Of a stretch of DNA of 64,000 nucleotides, positions 36,934 to 45,509 are shown one piece after another. How positions within the stretch are numbered: position 1 is the stretch's first letter; each line of letters starts with the position of its first letter. This stretch comes from Metabacillus sediminilitoris (GTDB lineage Bacteria; Bacillota; Bacilli; Bacillales; Bacillaceae), in contig NZ_CP046266.1 of NCBI RefSeq assembly GCF_009720625.1, positions 2,303,501 through 2,367,500 on the forward strand, given 5' to 3'. Position numbers and translations under genes: made by a program. The notes under the pieces are model-generated. The model ran no database searches and was not told the DNA's origin. It saw only the letters and a list, made by a program, of their open reading frames with translations.

Positions 36934-36980
36934 AAACGAGCCGGTTTCCCTTTAACGGGGTAAAACCCGGCTTGTTTTTT
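36934..36980 (+). terminator. Terminator of the siderophore operon
   Basis: A GC-rich stem (ACGAGCCGG with CCGGCTTGT, extended inward) followed by TTTTTT. Confidence 0.8.
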
Positions 36981-37028
36981 GTCGAAATTTGCTTAACGTG
37001 GTTTTTTTCCGATTTGCTGGTAGTACTC

Positions 37029-37239
37029 CATGCCCATCAAGCTAAGGCAAATCATTATCCCCAAAACGAAAAAAACGCTATTCTTTCTGTAATATGATGG
37101 AAAGGATGGTGTTTTTATGTGTCGTGAGGTTTCAAATGAACTTACTCTCTTTTCTCAGGAAATACAATGACCTTTGTCCCCACAGGCTCTCCAACAGCCG
37201 GCCAAAAAGGTGGGTTTTGTTCAATGGACGAGTAAATAG
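37029..37239 (+). mobile_element. Left end of an IS231/IS4-family element (relic)
   Basis: CATGCCCATCAAGCTAAGG (37029-37047) resembles the terminal inverted repeat of IS231 elements as I recall it. A frame from 37117 reads ELTLFSQEIQ, an in-frame TGA, then LSPQALQQPAKKVGFVQ, the start of IS4-family transposases, ending at a second stop. The remainder of the element is missing. Confidence 0.6.
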
Positions 37240-37265
37240 AATATGACCAGTTAAAAGGTGATGAT

Positions 37266-37669
37266 ATGAAAAAAGTTAATTCAAAAACGATTCATCCATC
37301 AATTAGGAAACTACTATCCTTCGCTACCTCGGATATAAAAATTGACCAAGAATACGAAATATATTTGAATTCACTAAACCGAAAATTATTTAGGTATGAG
37401 TCTAAAGGGGAAATTGTTGGTTGTATAGGTATTGAAATTATGAGTTTAAATAGGTGCGAAATTAAACATATTGCAGTATCTCCATTCAAAAGAGGAAAAG
37501 GTAATGGTAGTAAAATGGTTAAGATATTTCTGATAAATATCCATTGATTACTGCTGAAACTGATAAAGAAGCAGTTGTTTTTTATCGGAATTATGGTTTT
37601 AAAATAACAAGCCTTGGTGAAAAGTATCCAGGTGTCGAGAGATTTCTATGTGAGTATAAAAAACAATGA
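37266..37669 (+). pseudogene. GNAT acetyltransferase with one frameshift
   Basis: The first frame encodes 93 residues with the GNAT acetyl-CoA motif AVSPFKRGKGNGSKMVK. A frameshift near 37525 leads into the second part (YPLITAETDKEAVVFYRNYG, ending VERFLCEYKKQ at 37669). Joined, it is a normal length of about 134 residues. AAAAGGTGATG precedes the ATG. The frameshift could be real or a sequencing error. Confidence 0.75.
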
Positions 37670-37847
37670 CCTTATTGAACAAGTGCAGGTTAGTTGAACA
37701 AGGAAATACAAAAAAGAACTGTATTTCACCGGTTAATTTTGGGATGATAATGTATTGGTTGTATGGCGAAAAAAGAGTCACACGTCGTCTGCCTCAATGA
37801 AATTTGTAATGGATGAAGTTACCTTGCGACTGTGTTTAGCTAAGAAG

Positions 37848-37948
37848 GGTGAGACTGGAAGCCGGTAATCGATATTTCCAGTTTCTAGACATTATCATTT
37901 TTTGTAGGGCAGCATTGCTACATGGCTGTCTATAGGGGCAAGTTAGTA
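37848..37948. repeat. Diverged repeat, copy 1 (related to 40102-40205)
   Basis: GGGTGAGACTGGA, ATCATTTTTTGTAGGGCAGC and the end CTATAGGGGCAAGTTAG run parallel to the second copy with small gaps. It includes part of the CTAACGGGTGCG-type repeat. Confidence 0.45.
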
Positions 37949-38040
37949 CAAAAAGAATGCTTAGGACGCATATAACCATTCTGACCAGTGTGTGTTGGAA
38001 CAGTTCGGAGGGATTTCTGTTTAAAAATTGTTAAGATAAA

Positions 38041-38079
38041 ACAAACCTAAGGGTCTAGCAACTCGACTCTTAGATTTGT
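38041..38079 (-). terminator. Terminator of the metallophosphoesterase gene
   Basis: ACAAACCTAAGGGTC (38041-38055) pairs with GACTCTTAGATTTGT (38065-38079); a T-rich stretch follows on the minus strand. Confidence 0.75.
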
Positions 38080-38108
38080 TTCCATCTTTAAAAATATGTT
38101 ATCTATTC

Positions 38109-39152
38109 CTAATTGTTTTCGTTCTGGTGATCATCCCGGTCATTGTTATGATTGTCATTTTCGTCATCATGTTGGTCATCATCGTCTTCCTTGTGATTCT
38201 CCACATGGATGGTGAGGTCTGGCTGTCGGCCGAAACCATCAACCTCAAGGCGATCTTTGAAAGCCTGGATGACAGCGAACGCACTGCTGTCGGCAGTATC
38301 CAGCATACCATGGAAATTCACATATTTGATTCCGTTGTTCTCCCCGTAATTGCCGGCATGGTTATGACCATTAAAGTAAGCTACTACGTTGCCCGCAGAC
38401 TCAAGCTCCCGCATGATGTCAGCATCATTCCATGCGTTGTGCTCGTTCGCAGGATATACCGGATGATGGCCAAGCACAACCACTTTTTCGCCCTTTTTCT
38501 TTGATTTTTGAAGCACGTTATGTAACCATTTCATTTGTTCCGGCCCGACTCCTCCGTTCCAGGTCTGGGCGTTGTTTGCCCCGGTTGCCTTCAGTTGGTT
38601 ATACAACTGTTCGGATTGCTGGTATTTCGGAGTTCCCGGTTCGTTGGCATACAGGCTCATATCGTTTGTATCCAAGACGATGAAACGCCATCCATCTTCC
38701 GCGAAGTCATAATATTGATTCTTCATGCCCAGAATGTCTACCGTCTGGTCGGATGAACTATTCGGGTAGTCGTAGTCATGGTTCCCCAACATATGATATT
38801 TTTTGCTATTTATCTGATTGAAATATGGAAGAATAGTGTCGAAACTCTCCCTGTTCCTGTCAATTAAATCACCCGTCTGTATGGTGAACTCCAGGTCGTG
38901 TTTATTCAGTTCCGCCGTTGCATCCTGCAGTTTGCTGATGGAATTGCGGTAAAAGCGAACCCCATTTGTATCACAATCACAATATTGAATATCGGAAATG
39001 AGGCCGAATTCAAAAGATGGCTTTTGATGTTTACGTTCGTTTTTTTCTGCAGAGGCAGACGTGCTCGTGAATAAAGATAGCCCCAATGCGACACTGGCAC
39101 CTGTAAACACCAGTTTTTGGGCCAGGTTTCGTTTTCTTGGTTTGGTTTTCAT
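38109..39152 (-). CDS. Secreted metallophosphoesterase with Asp/His/Asn-rich tail
   Basis: A 347-residue protein. The N-terminus is a signal peptide ending near TSASAEK. The calcineurin-like core has GLISDIQYCD, QTGDLIDRN, LGNHDYD, VVLGHHPVY and NGHNHAGN, the two-metal site of this fold, and looks like the ADP-ribose/CDP-alcohol phosphatase group. The last 28 residues are almost only Asp, His, Asn, Glu and Gln. The ATG at 39152 follows GAGAGGGG. Codon use is richer in G+C than its neighbours, hinting at transfer. Confidence 0.85.
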   Translation of the reverse strand: MKTKPRKRNLAQKLVFTGASVALGLSLFTSTSASAEKNERKHQKPSFEFGLISDIQYCDCDTNGVRFYRNSISKLQDATAELNKHDLEFTIQTGDLIDRNRESFDTILPYFNQINSKKYHMLGNHDYDYPNSSSDQTVDILGMKNQYYDFAEDGWRFIVLDTNDMSLYANEPGTPKYQQSEQLYNQLKATGANNAQTWNGGVGPEQMKWLHNVLQKSKKKGEKVVVLGHHPVYPANEHNAWNDADIMRELESAGNVVAYFNGHNHAGNYGENNGIKYVNFHGMLDTADSSAFAVIQAFKDRLEVDGFGRQPDLTIHVENHKEDDDDQHDDENDNHNNDRDDHQNENN

Positions 39153-39361
39153 GGATAATTCCCCTCTCAATTTATCATTGCTTTTTCATGATAAAGCATA
39201 AAATGGCAGAAGTGTTTCCATTTACCAAAACTTTAAGAATCGTTAAATAACTTAATGTGGCATTTACAATCTTTTATCGAGCGTAGAATAAAGAGAGGGC
39301 ATGACAATGGAACGTGTAATATGTGAATAAGGGGATGAACAATAACATTTGCCTTGTTCAA

Positions 39362-39424
39362 GCTAACGGGTCCTTTTGTGGCGAACAGGGAGATGCTGCG
39401 ATAGCTCCCTTTGTTTATTGTGCT
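39362..39424. repeat. CTAACGGGT-type dispersed repeat
   Basis: GCTAACGGGTCC, an internal hairpin (AGGGAG ... CTCCCT) and TATTGTGCTAAA. This is the same layout as the copies at 40193 and 43745. Confidence 0.5.
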
Positions 39425-39508
39425 AAAGGGGCAGGTTAATTGAATAAGAAAGGCGAATAAAATAGGTTTAAAACCAATTTTTATTGCATTCTTTAAGGGG
39501 GACTACCA

Positions 39509-39991
39509 ATGAGTTCTATTAAAGGCAAATTAGACTTGTTACGCAATGATATAAAAGAAATGGGTGGAATAATTGACTTAGATTGGTGTGGCGAATTGTT
39601 TTACCCTTATTATGAACACTTTAATGATGATAATTTAAGATATAGAGGGGGTTCACTTATTGCATTTTGGGGTCTTCTTTTAGAGTGGGAAGACGGTAGT
39701 GGATTTCCATTCTATACAGGTGTTGAAGAATATGACTGCCATCATTTTGATAAAAATCTAGAAGAGTTTCTTAAGTATGCTTCCGACATTAAGATTCAAT
39801 ACCCAAACATATTTTTAGCTATCATTGATTCACTAAGGTTTTTAGATGAAAATGAGGATTTTGAAAACGAATTTCCTAACATTTCAAGTGACCTATTTAG
39901 TACCATTAGGGATAAGTTACTGCAGACAGATGTTCAAAAATTAAGTGATATTTATCAACTTGCATTACAAGAAGCAGGACTGTCTTTTTAA
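39509..39991 (+). CDS. Hypothetical acidic 160-residue protein
   Basis: AAGGGGG precedes the ATG. The protein is acidic and soluble, with DLDWCGELFYPYYEHFNDD, LLLEWEDGSGFPFYTGVEEY and a helical C-terminus. The composition and isolated position in a relic-rich zone resemble orphan immunity proteins, but I do not recognise a family. Confidence 0.65.
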   Translation: MSSIKGKLDLLRNDIKEMGGIIDLDWCGELFYPYYEHFNDDNLRYRGGSLIAFWGLLLEWEDGSGFPFYTGVEEYDCHHFDKNLEEFLKYASDIKIQYPNIFLAIIDSLRFLDENEDFENEFPNISSDLFSTIRDKLLQTDVQKLSDIYQLALQEAGLSF

Positions 39992-40101
39992 ACTACCATG
40001 AAAATAAGTTTCTTCAAGAATAGAAAAATGACAATATTGAAGAAGACCCTACTCAATCGTTAAAAAAAGAGGAGAGCGGTAATTAAAAAGTCTATGGATT
40101 A

Positions 40102-40260
40102 GGGTAGACTGGATTAAGGTCAGTATCAGTATTGACACTTCCTAACCATTTTCATTCTTTGTGGTGCAGCACTGGTTTTGAGCTGCATGGATGGCTAACG
40201 GGTGCAATACTTAAGATAAGAACTGTCATTTTGACAGCTCTTATTGTGCTAACAGATAGG
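40102..40260. repeat. Diverged repeat copy 2 plus CTAACGGGTGC element
   Basis: 40102-40205 parallels 37848-37948. It ends in GGCTAACGGGTGCAATAC (40193-40210), followed by the hairpin AGAACTGTCATTTTGACAGCTCT and TATTGTGCTAACA. Confidence 0.5.
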
Positions 40261-40327
40261 ATAATCGAAATAGTTTTTTAGAACTTCGGGTCAAAATAGT
40301 AAATATTGAGTTATTAGGAGATAGAGG

Positions 40328-40480
40328 ATGAAAATCAGGAAAGAGAAAAAGAATGGTCAGGGCGGCATTTTTAAAGACATACTTATTGAAATTCGAGATT
40401 CAATCTTATTTGAATTAGTTTGGAACATCTTAATGTTTATACCGAGAATGATGATTCGTTTAATCAAGAATATATTTTAA
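40328..40480 (+). CDS. 50-residue basic/hydrophobic small protein
   Basis: ATG seven bases after AGGAG. The N-terminus is MKIRKEKKNGQGGIFKD and the C-terminus is amphipathic to hydrophobic (LFELVWNILMFIPRMMIRLI). Likely a peripheral membrane protein. No family recognised; the strong binding site supports it. Confidence 0.5.
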   Translation: MKIRKEKKNGQGGIFKDILIEIRDSILFELVWNILMFIPRMMIRLIKNIF

Positions 40481-40562
40481 CTAGTCTAAATGAGTGCGAT
40501 TCTTTAAAGGTATCGCCTTTTTTGGTTTGATTAACGAAGCAGATTGTGAAGTATAGTACTTA

Positions 40563-40625
40563 AAGTAACGGGTGCGATAGTCAAATAAAGGCAGTCGCTT
40601 TCCTTGTTCCGCTAATGGGCAGCAT
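40563..40625. repeat. CTAACGGGTGCG-type dispersed repeat
   Basis: AAGTAACGGGTGCGATAG (40563-40580) followed by CTTGTTCCGCTAATGGGCAG, again with a short hairpin between. Confidence 0.5.
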
Positions 40626-40738
40626 TCCTGTAATGAAGAAAAATGGAGTTTGAGCATTAAAAAACCTCTTGGTATTATATGAATGTCCCAAGCTTGGCGG
40701 CAAATAGGACAAAAAACATATAAACCAGGAGGCTCAAA

Positions 40739-42025
40739 ATGAATTATAACCAAAATAAAAAGATTGCTCAAATTACTTCTCAAACTCTAATTATAGGTGT
40801 AGATATAGCGAAATTCAAGCACGTTGCCCGTGCCCAAGACTTTAGAGGCTTGGAGTTTGGGGCACCTATACACTTTGAAAATACGAAATGTAGTTTTGAA
40901 AGTTTTCTAGAATGGATAAAAGAATTACAAAGTCAAAACGACTTGGATAAGGTAATCATTGGTATGGAACCTACGGGACATTATTGGCTTAATTTAGCTC
41001 ATTATCTAAAAGAGAATAATCTCAAATTTGTCGTTGTAAATCCAATGCACGTTAAGAAGACTAAGGAATTAGATGATAATTCCCCAACAAAAAATGATGT
41101 AAAGGATGCGAGAGTTATCGCACAGCTTGTTAAAGATGGAAGATACGCCGAACCTAATATTCCAGAAGGAGTATATGCCGACCTTCGGGTCGCACGTAAA
41201 ATACGCGATCTTTTATCTGTTGATCTTCAGGCTGTACAAGGGCAAATTCATAATTGGATTGATCGATATTTCCCCGAATTCCTTAATGTATTTAAGGACT
41301 GGGAAGGTCAATCAGCTCTTCAAATGTTGAAACTTAACTTGTTACCCCATGAGTTAGTAAAGTTATCAGATCAGGAGATTTTAACTCATCTCAGAAAAGC
41401 TGTGACACGTGCAGTAGGTATAAGTAGAATACAAAAATTGAAACAAGCAGCTAGTGAATCTATTGGAATCCGGGAGGGTTCTGAATTAGCTAGATTAGAA
41501 TTAAGCACCTTATTAGATAAATATGAATTAATTATTCAGAAATTCGAACAACTTGAGGCTAAGAGGGATGAATTACTAGAACAAATACCAGGTGTACAAC
41601 AAATGTTAGCGATTACTGGTATAGGAAAAGATACGATAGCAGGCTTTTTTGCAGAGGTCGGAGACCTTAGTTTTTACTCACATCCTCGGCAAATTATCAA
41701 ACTTGCAGGATTAAGCTTGAAGGAGAACACTTCAGGTAAGCATAAGGGACAAACGAAAATTACAAAGAGAGGCAGGAAAAACCTAAGAGCCCTTTTGTTT
41801 CGTGTAGTCATGCCCCTTGTTGCCAAGAATTCAGCCTTTAAAGCCTTACATGAGTATTATACAAAACGCCCTGGCAATCCATTGAAAAAGATGCAGTCCC
41901 TTATAGCTTTATGTAATAAATTAATACGTGTCTTATTCGCTATTGGTAAAAAACAATTTGAGTTTAGTGAAGAAAGAATGTTAAAGGATATTCCTCATAT
42001 GGAGGGATTACAGAAAGCTTCTTAG
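40739..42025 (+). CDS. IS110-family transposase (RuvC-like DEDD recombinase)
   Basis: A 428-residue recombinase. The N-terminal RuvC-like domain has IIGVDIAK, IGMEPTGHYW and KNDVKDARVIAQL (DEDD acidic residues). The C-terminal Tnp domain has IPGVQQMLAITGIG, LAGLSLKENTSGKHKGQ and KITKRGRKNLRALL, with the region around the active serine. AGGAGG precedes the ATG. The frame is full length with no disruption, so it may be active. These recombinases work with a bridge RNA encoded in the element's flank. Confidence 0.9.
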   Translation: MNYNQNKKIAQITSQTLIIGVDIAKFKHVARAQDFRGLEFGAPIHFENTKCSFESFLEWIKELQSQNDLDKVIIGMEPTGHYWLNLAHYLKENNLKFVVVNPMHVKKTKELDDNSPTKNDVKDARVIAQLVKDGRYAEPNIPEGVYADLRVARKIRDLLSVDLQAVQGQIHNWIDRYFPEFLNVFKDWEGQSALQMLKLNLLPHELVKLSDQEILTHLRKAVTRAVGISRIQKLKQAASESIGIREGSELARLELSTLLDKYELIIQKFEQLEAKRDELLEQIPGVQQMLAITGIGKDTIAGFFAEVGDLSFYSHPRQIIKLAGLSLKENTSGKHKGQTKITKRGRKNLRALLFRVVMPLVAKNSAFKALHEYYTKRPGNPLKKMQSLIALCNKLIRVLFAIGKKQFEFSEERMLKDIPHMEGLQKAS

Positions 42026-42089
42026 ATTTCTCATACAATTTATTGTCTCTATTGATAGTAATAGTTTAATTAAATGATTATTGACATTT

Positions 42090-42335
42090 GAAGCACGGAT
42101 TAGTCAGTAAAACAACTAAAATACGGACATTGATCCTGTCGGGCAGCATAACTGACATCTACCTCATGGAAAGGTTGGACGAAGGAATTTTGGAGCATAG
42201 ACTCTGTGAGAAATGGGAGGGTTGACCTCCATGAGAGTTGTAGAGATCCTCCAGTGCGACCATACTTTAACTTGATATCCACTTTTTGGATAGAAGTGGT
42301 TAGGTAGCTATGGTCCTTTTTTGCTTCTTGACTCC
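42090..42335 (+). ncRNA. Candidate bridge RNA region of the IS110 element
   Basis: The sequence downstream of the transposase has no open frame but many pairings: GGAGG-GTTGA-CCTCC (42216-42230), GACCATA (42258-42264) with TATGGTC (42309-42315) enclosing ATATCC/GGATAG. In the IS1111 group of IS110 elements the bridge RNA lies in this right flank. The boundaries are a guess. Confidence 0.4.
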
Positions 42336-42545
42336 AAAATTAACCTATAATACAGCATTATTCCATTAAATCAAAGTCTATTAAAACTGAATGACTATGA
42401 AATCGTGAGAAAACTTGAGAAATCGTAAGATTATCCTTTATTTATAGAGGGAGTTTAGTTAAAGAGTATTTGGAGAAAATAACTTCAAAAAGAACATTTT
42501 TATTTAAGATTAATACTTTTACTTGATTATAGAAGGAGTTTTTAG

Positions 42546-43575
42546 GTGGATATTCTCGACGATATAAAGAATAAAGTAAAGGACTTGCCAGAACAGGAAG
42601 TAAGGTCATACTTGCAATTTATTCTTTATAGGATTGCGTTGTTAGAGGATAAAGAGAATTCTTTAGTTGAGTTTGCAAAAGATCTTAAAGAAATTTTGAA
42701 TGAAATTCTCTATCCAAAAGTTACAGACTCAGATCTATTTGGAAAAAGTAATTACAAAAAAATTCATATACAATTTGGATACCCATATTTAAGACAACCA
42801 TTAAAAGAATTAAACATCCTTGAAGAAGAGTTTATTATAGCTTTCCACGAAAATTTCTCTATTGCTCCTATAACCAGTTTAGATACCGAAAAGGGACAAA
42901 CAGATAGATTTGATTGGTTAAAAAACAACTTATCTAATGAATATGAAGTTGAATTTTATAAAGAAAGTTTGCCGAAAGTCATTTCTCAAGTATTATCAAT
43001 TCATGATGATCTCCCAATTTACATATGGGTATCAGAAAATGCAAATGAACAAACAGCACTTCTTTTTTACAATGTATTTGTTGCGGGAACGAAAGAATAA
43101 TATTTGTATCATTGATACCGCAGCATTGTACAGGAAATTGTTTGAAAAAAAGGCTAAGAAGTATGTACCTTTTTTTTCGGGTGAAATCCCTTTAAAAGAA
43201 TTACAAACCATATATAAATATAGCCAAGATGAAAACCAGATTTTATCTCACATAGAGCGTAAGCATTATGAAAAAAAGTGGTTAGACCTCTCCACGAATC
43301 CTGGTACATTAAGAATATGGGAAAATGAAGAAATAAAAGTTGTACCTGAAGACTATTTCGATGATTTTATAATCGAAAAAGCGAAGAAGCTGATTGGGAA
43401 GAAAAAAGGGTTTATTATGAGTGCAAGATTAATTGGTGAAGTTTATGGACATATTCTTCAGTATATAGGTGACAGCTTCTTGGAATATAGGGTTAGGAAA
43501 TTAATCGAAAAGGGAATTTTTGAATATGAAGGTAGCCTAGAGGCAATGCGCTATTACGGTATTAAGTTTAAATAA
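42546..43575 (+). pseudogene. DUF1835/DUF3658 protein with one frameshift
   Basis: GTG start seven bases after AAGGAG. The first frame runs to 43100 and reads WVSENANEQTALLF before going out of phase at a run of six T (43064-43069). The correct continuation, MYLLRERKNNICIIDTAALY to EAMRYYGIKFK at 43575, is in another frame. Removing one T restores a single protein of about 343 residues with the family motifs GQTDRFDWL, IYIWVSENA and SARLIGEVYGH. Function of the family is unknown. Confidence 0.8.
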
Positions 43576-43691
43576 ATATTTTATTGAAAAGCAGAATGAA
43601 AAGATACATTGAGGGAAGCTCAGAAAATGAGCCTCTCTTTTTTAATGGTTCCATCTATAACTTTCGTAAAATTATTTGTGAAGAAATGTAC

Positions 43692-43810
43692 TTAAGCTAA
43701 CGGGGGCGTTATTTAGATATATAAATGCTGGGAGCTTAAGAGAATCTTAAACTAATGGGTGCGATTGTTCTATATGATGATCAGCCCTTCTTGTGTTAAC
43801 AAAGCAGTTT
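43692..43810. repeat. Two CTAACGGGTGCG-type repeats
   Basis: CTTAAGCTAACGGGGGCGTT (43692) and CTTAAACTAATGGGTGCGAT (43745), the second followed by CTTGTGTTAACAAAGCAG. Confidence 0.5.
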
Positions 43811-44001
43811 AGTTGAAGAACGGTGTTTAACTTGTGTACAACAATCGGGCCATTTAATGGAGGAAGTGATATATACATTTGACTTTTTCTAAAGGGCACT
43901 CAATGGCCAACTGGACTTGGCATGGTCCAAAAATGTCCTAAATGATGACCTAGGAGAGATCTACTATTCTCTATAATTGCTTCAAATCCAATAAAAAATC
44001 A

Positions 44002-44039
44002 AAAAGGGGTTCGGAATAAGACCATTCCGAACCCCTTTT
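44002..44039. terminator. Strong bidirectional hairpin terminator
   Basis: A perfect 16-bp stem, AAAAGGGGTTCGGAAT with ATTCCGAACCCCTTTT. No intact gene is adjacent; it probably ended the minus-strand gene of which 44141-44250 is a remnant. Confidence 0.75.
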
Positions 44040-44140
44040 CTACAAACTGCCACCAAGATTATCTTGGTGATGATCTTCTAATTGTTCATTTTTATAATTT
44101 TTCACTATGAAATGGGATTAACATATTACAACTACTCTTC

Positions 44141-44250
44141 TTAATTGTGCGTTAATTCTTCTATTCCTTGCAACTTGCTTTCATATGATCCTTCTTTGGC
44201 AAAAAGTTCGGTATCCCACTCATATTTATAAGGCCCTGAGGAGTCGTATC
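44141..44250 (-). pseudogene. C-terminal remnant of an unidentified gene
   Basis: The minus strand has an open coding-like tail, SSGPYKYEWDTELFAKEGSY, then ESKLQGIEELTHN and stop, with no start or upstream body. I do not recognise the family. A strong terminator lies 100 bases downstream. Confidence 0.3.
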
Positions 44251-44430
44251 AAACTTTTAAATAATTTTACTGTTTTGATTGTTACTTTCTGTAGCTTTTA
44301 GTAGAATGCTTTTATAATTTAATTAACAATTAAATGAATCCCACCTTGTATTTCAGTTTCGGAAGGATTTAACTTTTAAAAGAGTCTCAACGTCATAGAA
44401 TCCCGATCGTCCATAGTAGGAGGGAGAATA

Positions 44431-45414
44431 TTGAAAAAGAAATGGATCGTTTCATTACTATGTCTTACAGTTTTAATAAGCTTTATCGTTCATTTTTTAA
44501 AAGAAGATGAGAAGCTTAAAGTGGTAGTTGTTGCAAAAAGTTTAGACTTAGAGTATTGGAAAATTTTTGAATCAGGAGCTAAAAAAGCGTTTCATGATTT
44601 TGACATAGATGGACAAGTGATAGCACCTAATTCCATCTATCCCATTTCAAATGAAGTGGATACATTAAAAAAAGTTTTAAGACAACATCCGGATGCACTG
44701 ATCGTTACTCCCATACATCCCTCCGTTACCATTCCAGTATTGATGGAATATAAGAAAAATAACATTCCTGTATTGTTTGCTGGTAGAGACGCTGACTGGG
44801 AAGACAAAGTCACGTATATAGGAACAGACCACCTTAAATTGGGCATAATGGCAGGACAATTGCTAGGATCCATGCTGCAGCCAGGCGATCAAGTAGCAAT
44901 TATTCATGGAACTTTAAAAGATCATGCTGAGGTAGAGCGGATAAAGGGAGCGAAGGAGGCCTTAGGAAAAGCCGGAATCGAGATTACGACAGAACAGTTA
45001 GGAGAAGATCGATATGGAAAGACAATATCTGTATTCGAAAATATTTTGCAGAATCATCCAGATATCCAAGGGGTATTTGCTACTGACGATTTAATTGCCC
45101 TAAATGTATTAAAAACAGTAGAAAAAGAAGGCTTGATGATTCCTATCATTGGAACGGATGGCATTACCGATATGATAGATGTTGTAAATGAAGGAAAGCT
45201 AAGCGCTACCATAGCACAGAATCCTTATGATATGGCTTATTTAAGCGTAGTACAAGCAATAAAAGCAGTTAACGGGGAACATGTCCCAGAAAGGATTGAT
45301 AGTGGGGTTGATATTTTAACGAAAGATAACGCAAGAGACAGATTAGCGTTTCAGAACAATATATTCTATAGCAGAGTTGAGAAATTCAAACATTTTTTAC
45401 ATGAACTATTATGA
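44431..45414 (+). CDS. Sugar-type substrate-binding protein, membrane-anchored
   Basis: A 327-residue Peripla_BP_4-type protein related to ribose/galactose binding proteins (PIIGTDGITDMIDVVNEGKL, GRDADWEDKVTYIGTD). The N-terminus is a hydrophobic signal anchor without a lipobox cysteine, so it probably stays tethered as a sensor or binding subunit. TTG start seven bases after GGAGG. There are no permease or kinase genes beside it. A terminator follows, so it is monocistronic. Confidence 0.8.
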   Translation: MKKKWIVSLLCLTVLISFIVHFLKEDEKLKVVVVAKSLDLEYWKIFESGAKKAFHDFDIDGQVIAPNSIYPISNEVDTLKKVLRQHPDALIVTPIHPSVTIPVLMEYKKNNIPVLFAGRDADWEDKVTYIGTDHLKLGIMAGQLLGSMLQPGDQVAIIHGTLKDHAEVERIKGAKEALGKAGIEITTEQLGEDRYGKTISVFENILQNHPDIQGVFATDDLIALNVLKTVEKEGLMIPIIGTDGITDMIDVVNEGKLSATIAQNPYDMAYLSVVQAIKAVNGEHVPERIDSGVDILTKDNARDRLAFQNNIFYSRVEKFKHFLHELL

Positions 45415-45421
45415 AAGTAGC

Positions 45422-45454
45422 AAACTGTTTTTCTAAACAAAAAACAGTTTTTTT
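45422..45454 (+). terminator. Terminator after the binding protein
   Basis: AAACTGTTTTT pairs with AAAAACAGTTT, followed by a T run. Confidence 0.8.
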
Positions 45455-45509
45455 ACGTGAAGAATAATCACCATACATAAACATGGTCTAATATTTATCT
45501 ACTAATACT

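Larger units (their letters stand above)
40644..42336 (+). mobile_element. IS110-family insertion sequence (approximate ends)
   Basis: An intact IS110-type transposase with a short upstream (about 95 bp) and a long structured downstream flank (about 300 bp). TGGAGTTTGAGCATTAAAAA at 40644 and, on the other strand, TGGAGTCAAGAAGCAAAAAA ending near 42336 are imperfect inverted repeats that could be the subterminal repeats of the IS1111 group. Exact ends are not certain because IS110 elements lack standard terminal repeats. Confidence 0.6.

Noticed and set aside
40481..40783. 100-codon minus-strand frame upstream of the transposase
   Set aside because: It crosses dispersed repeats and the start of the transposase gene, has low-complexity wording and no binding site.
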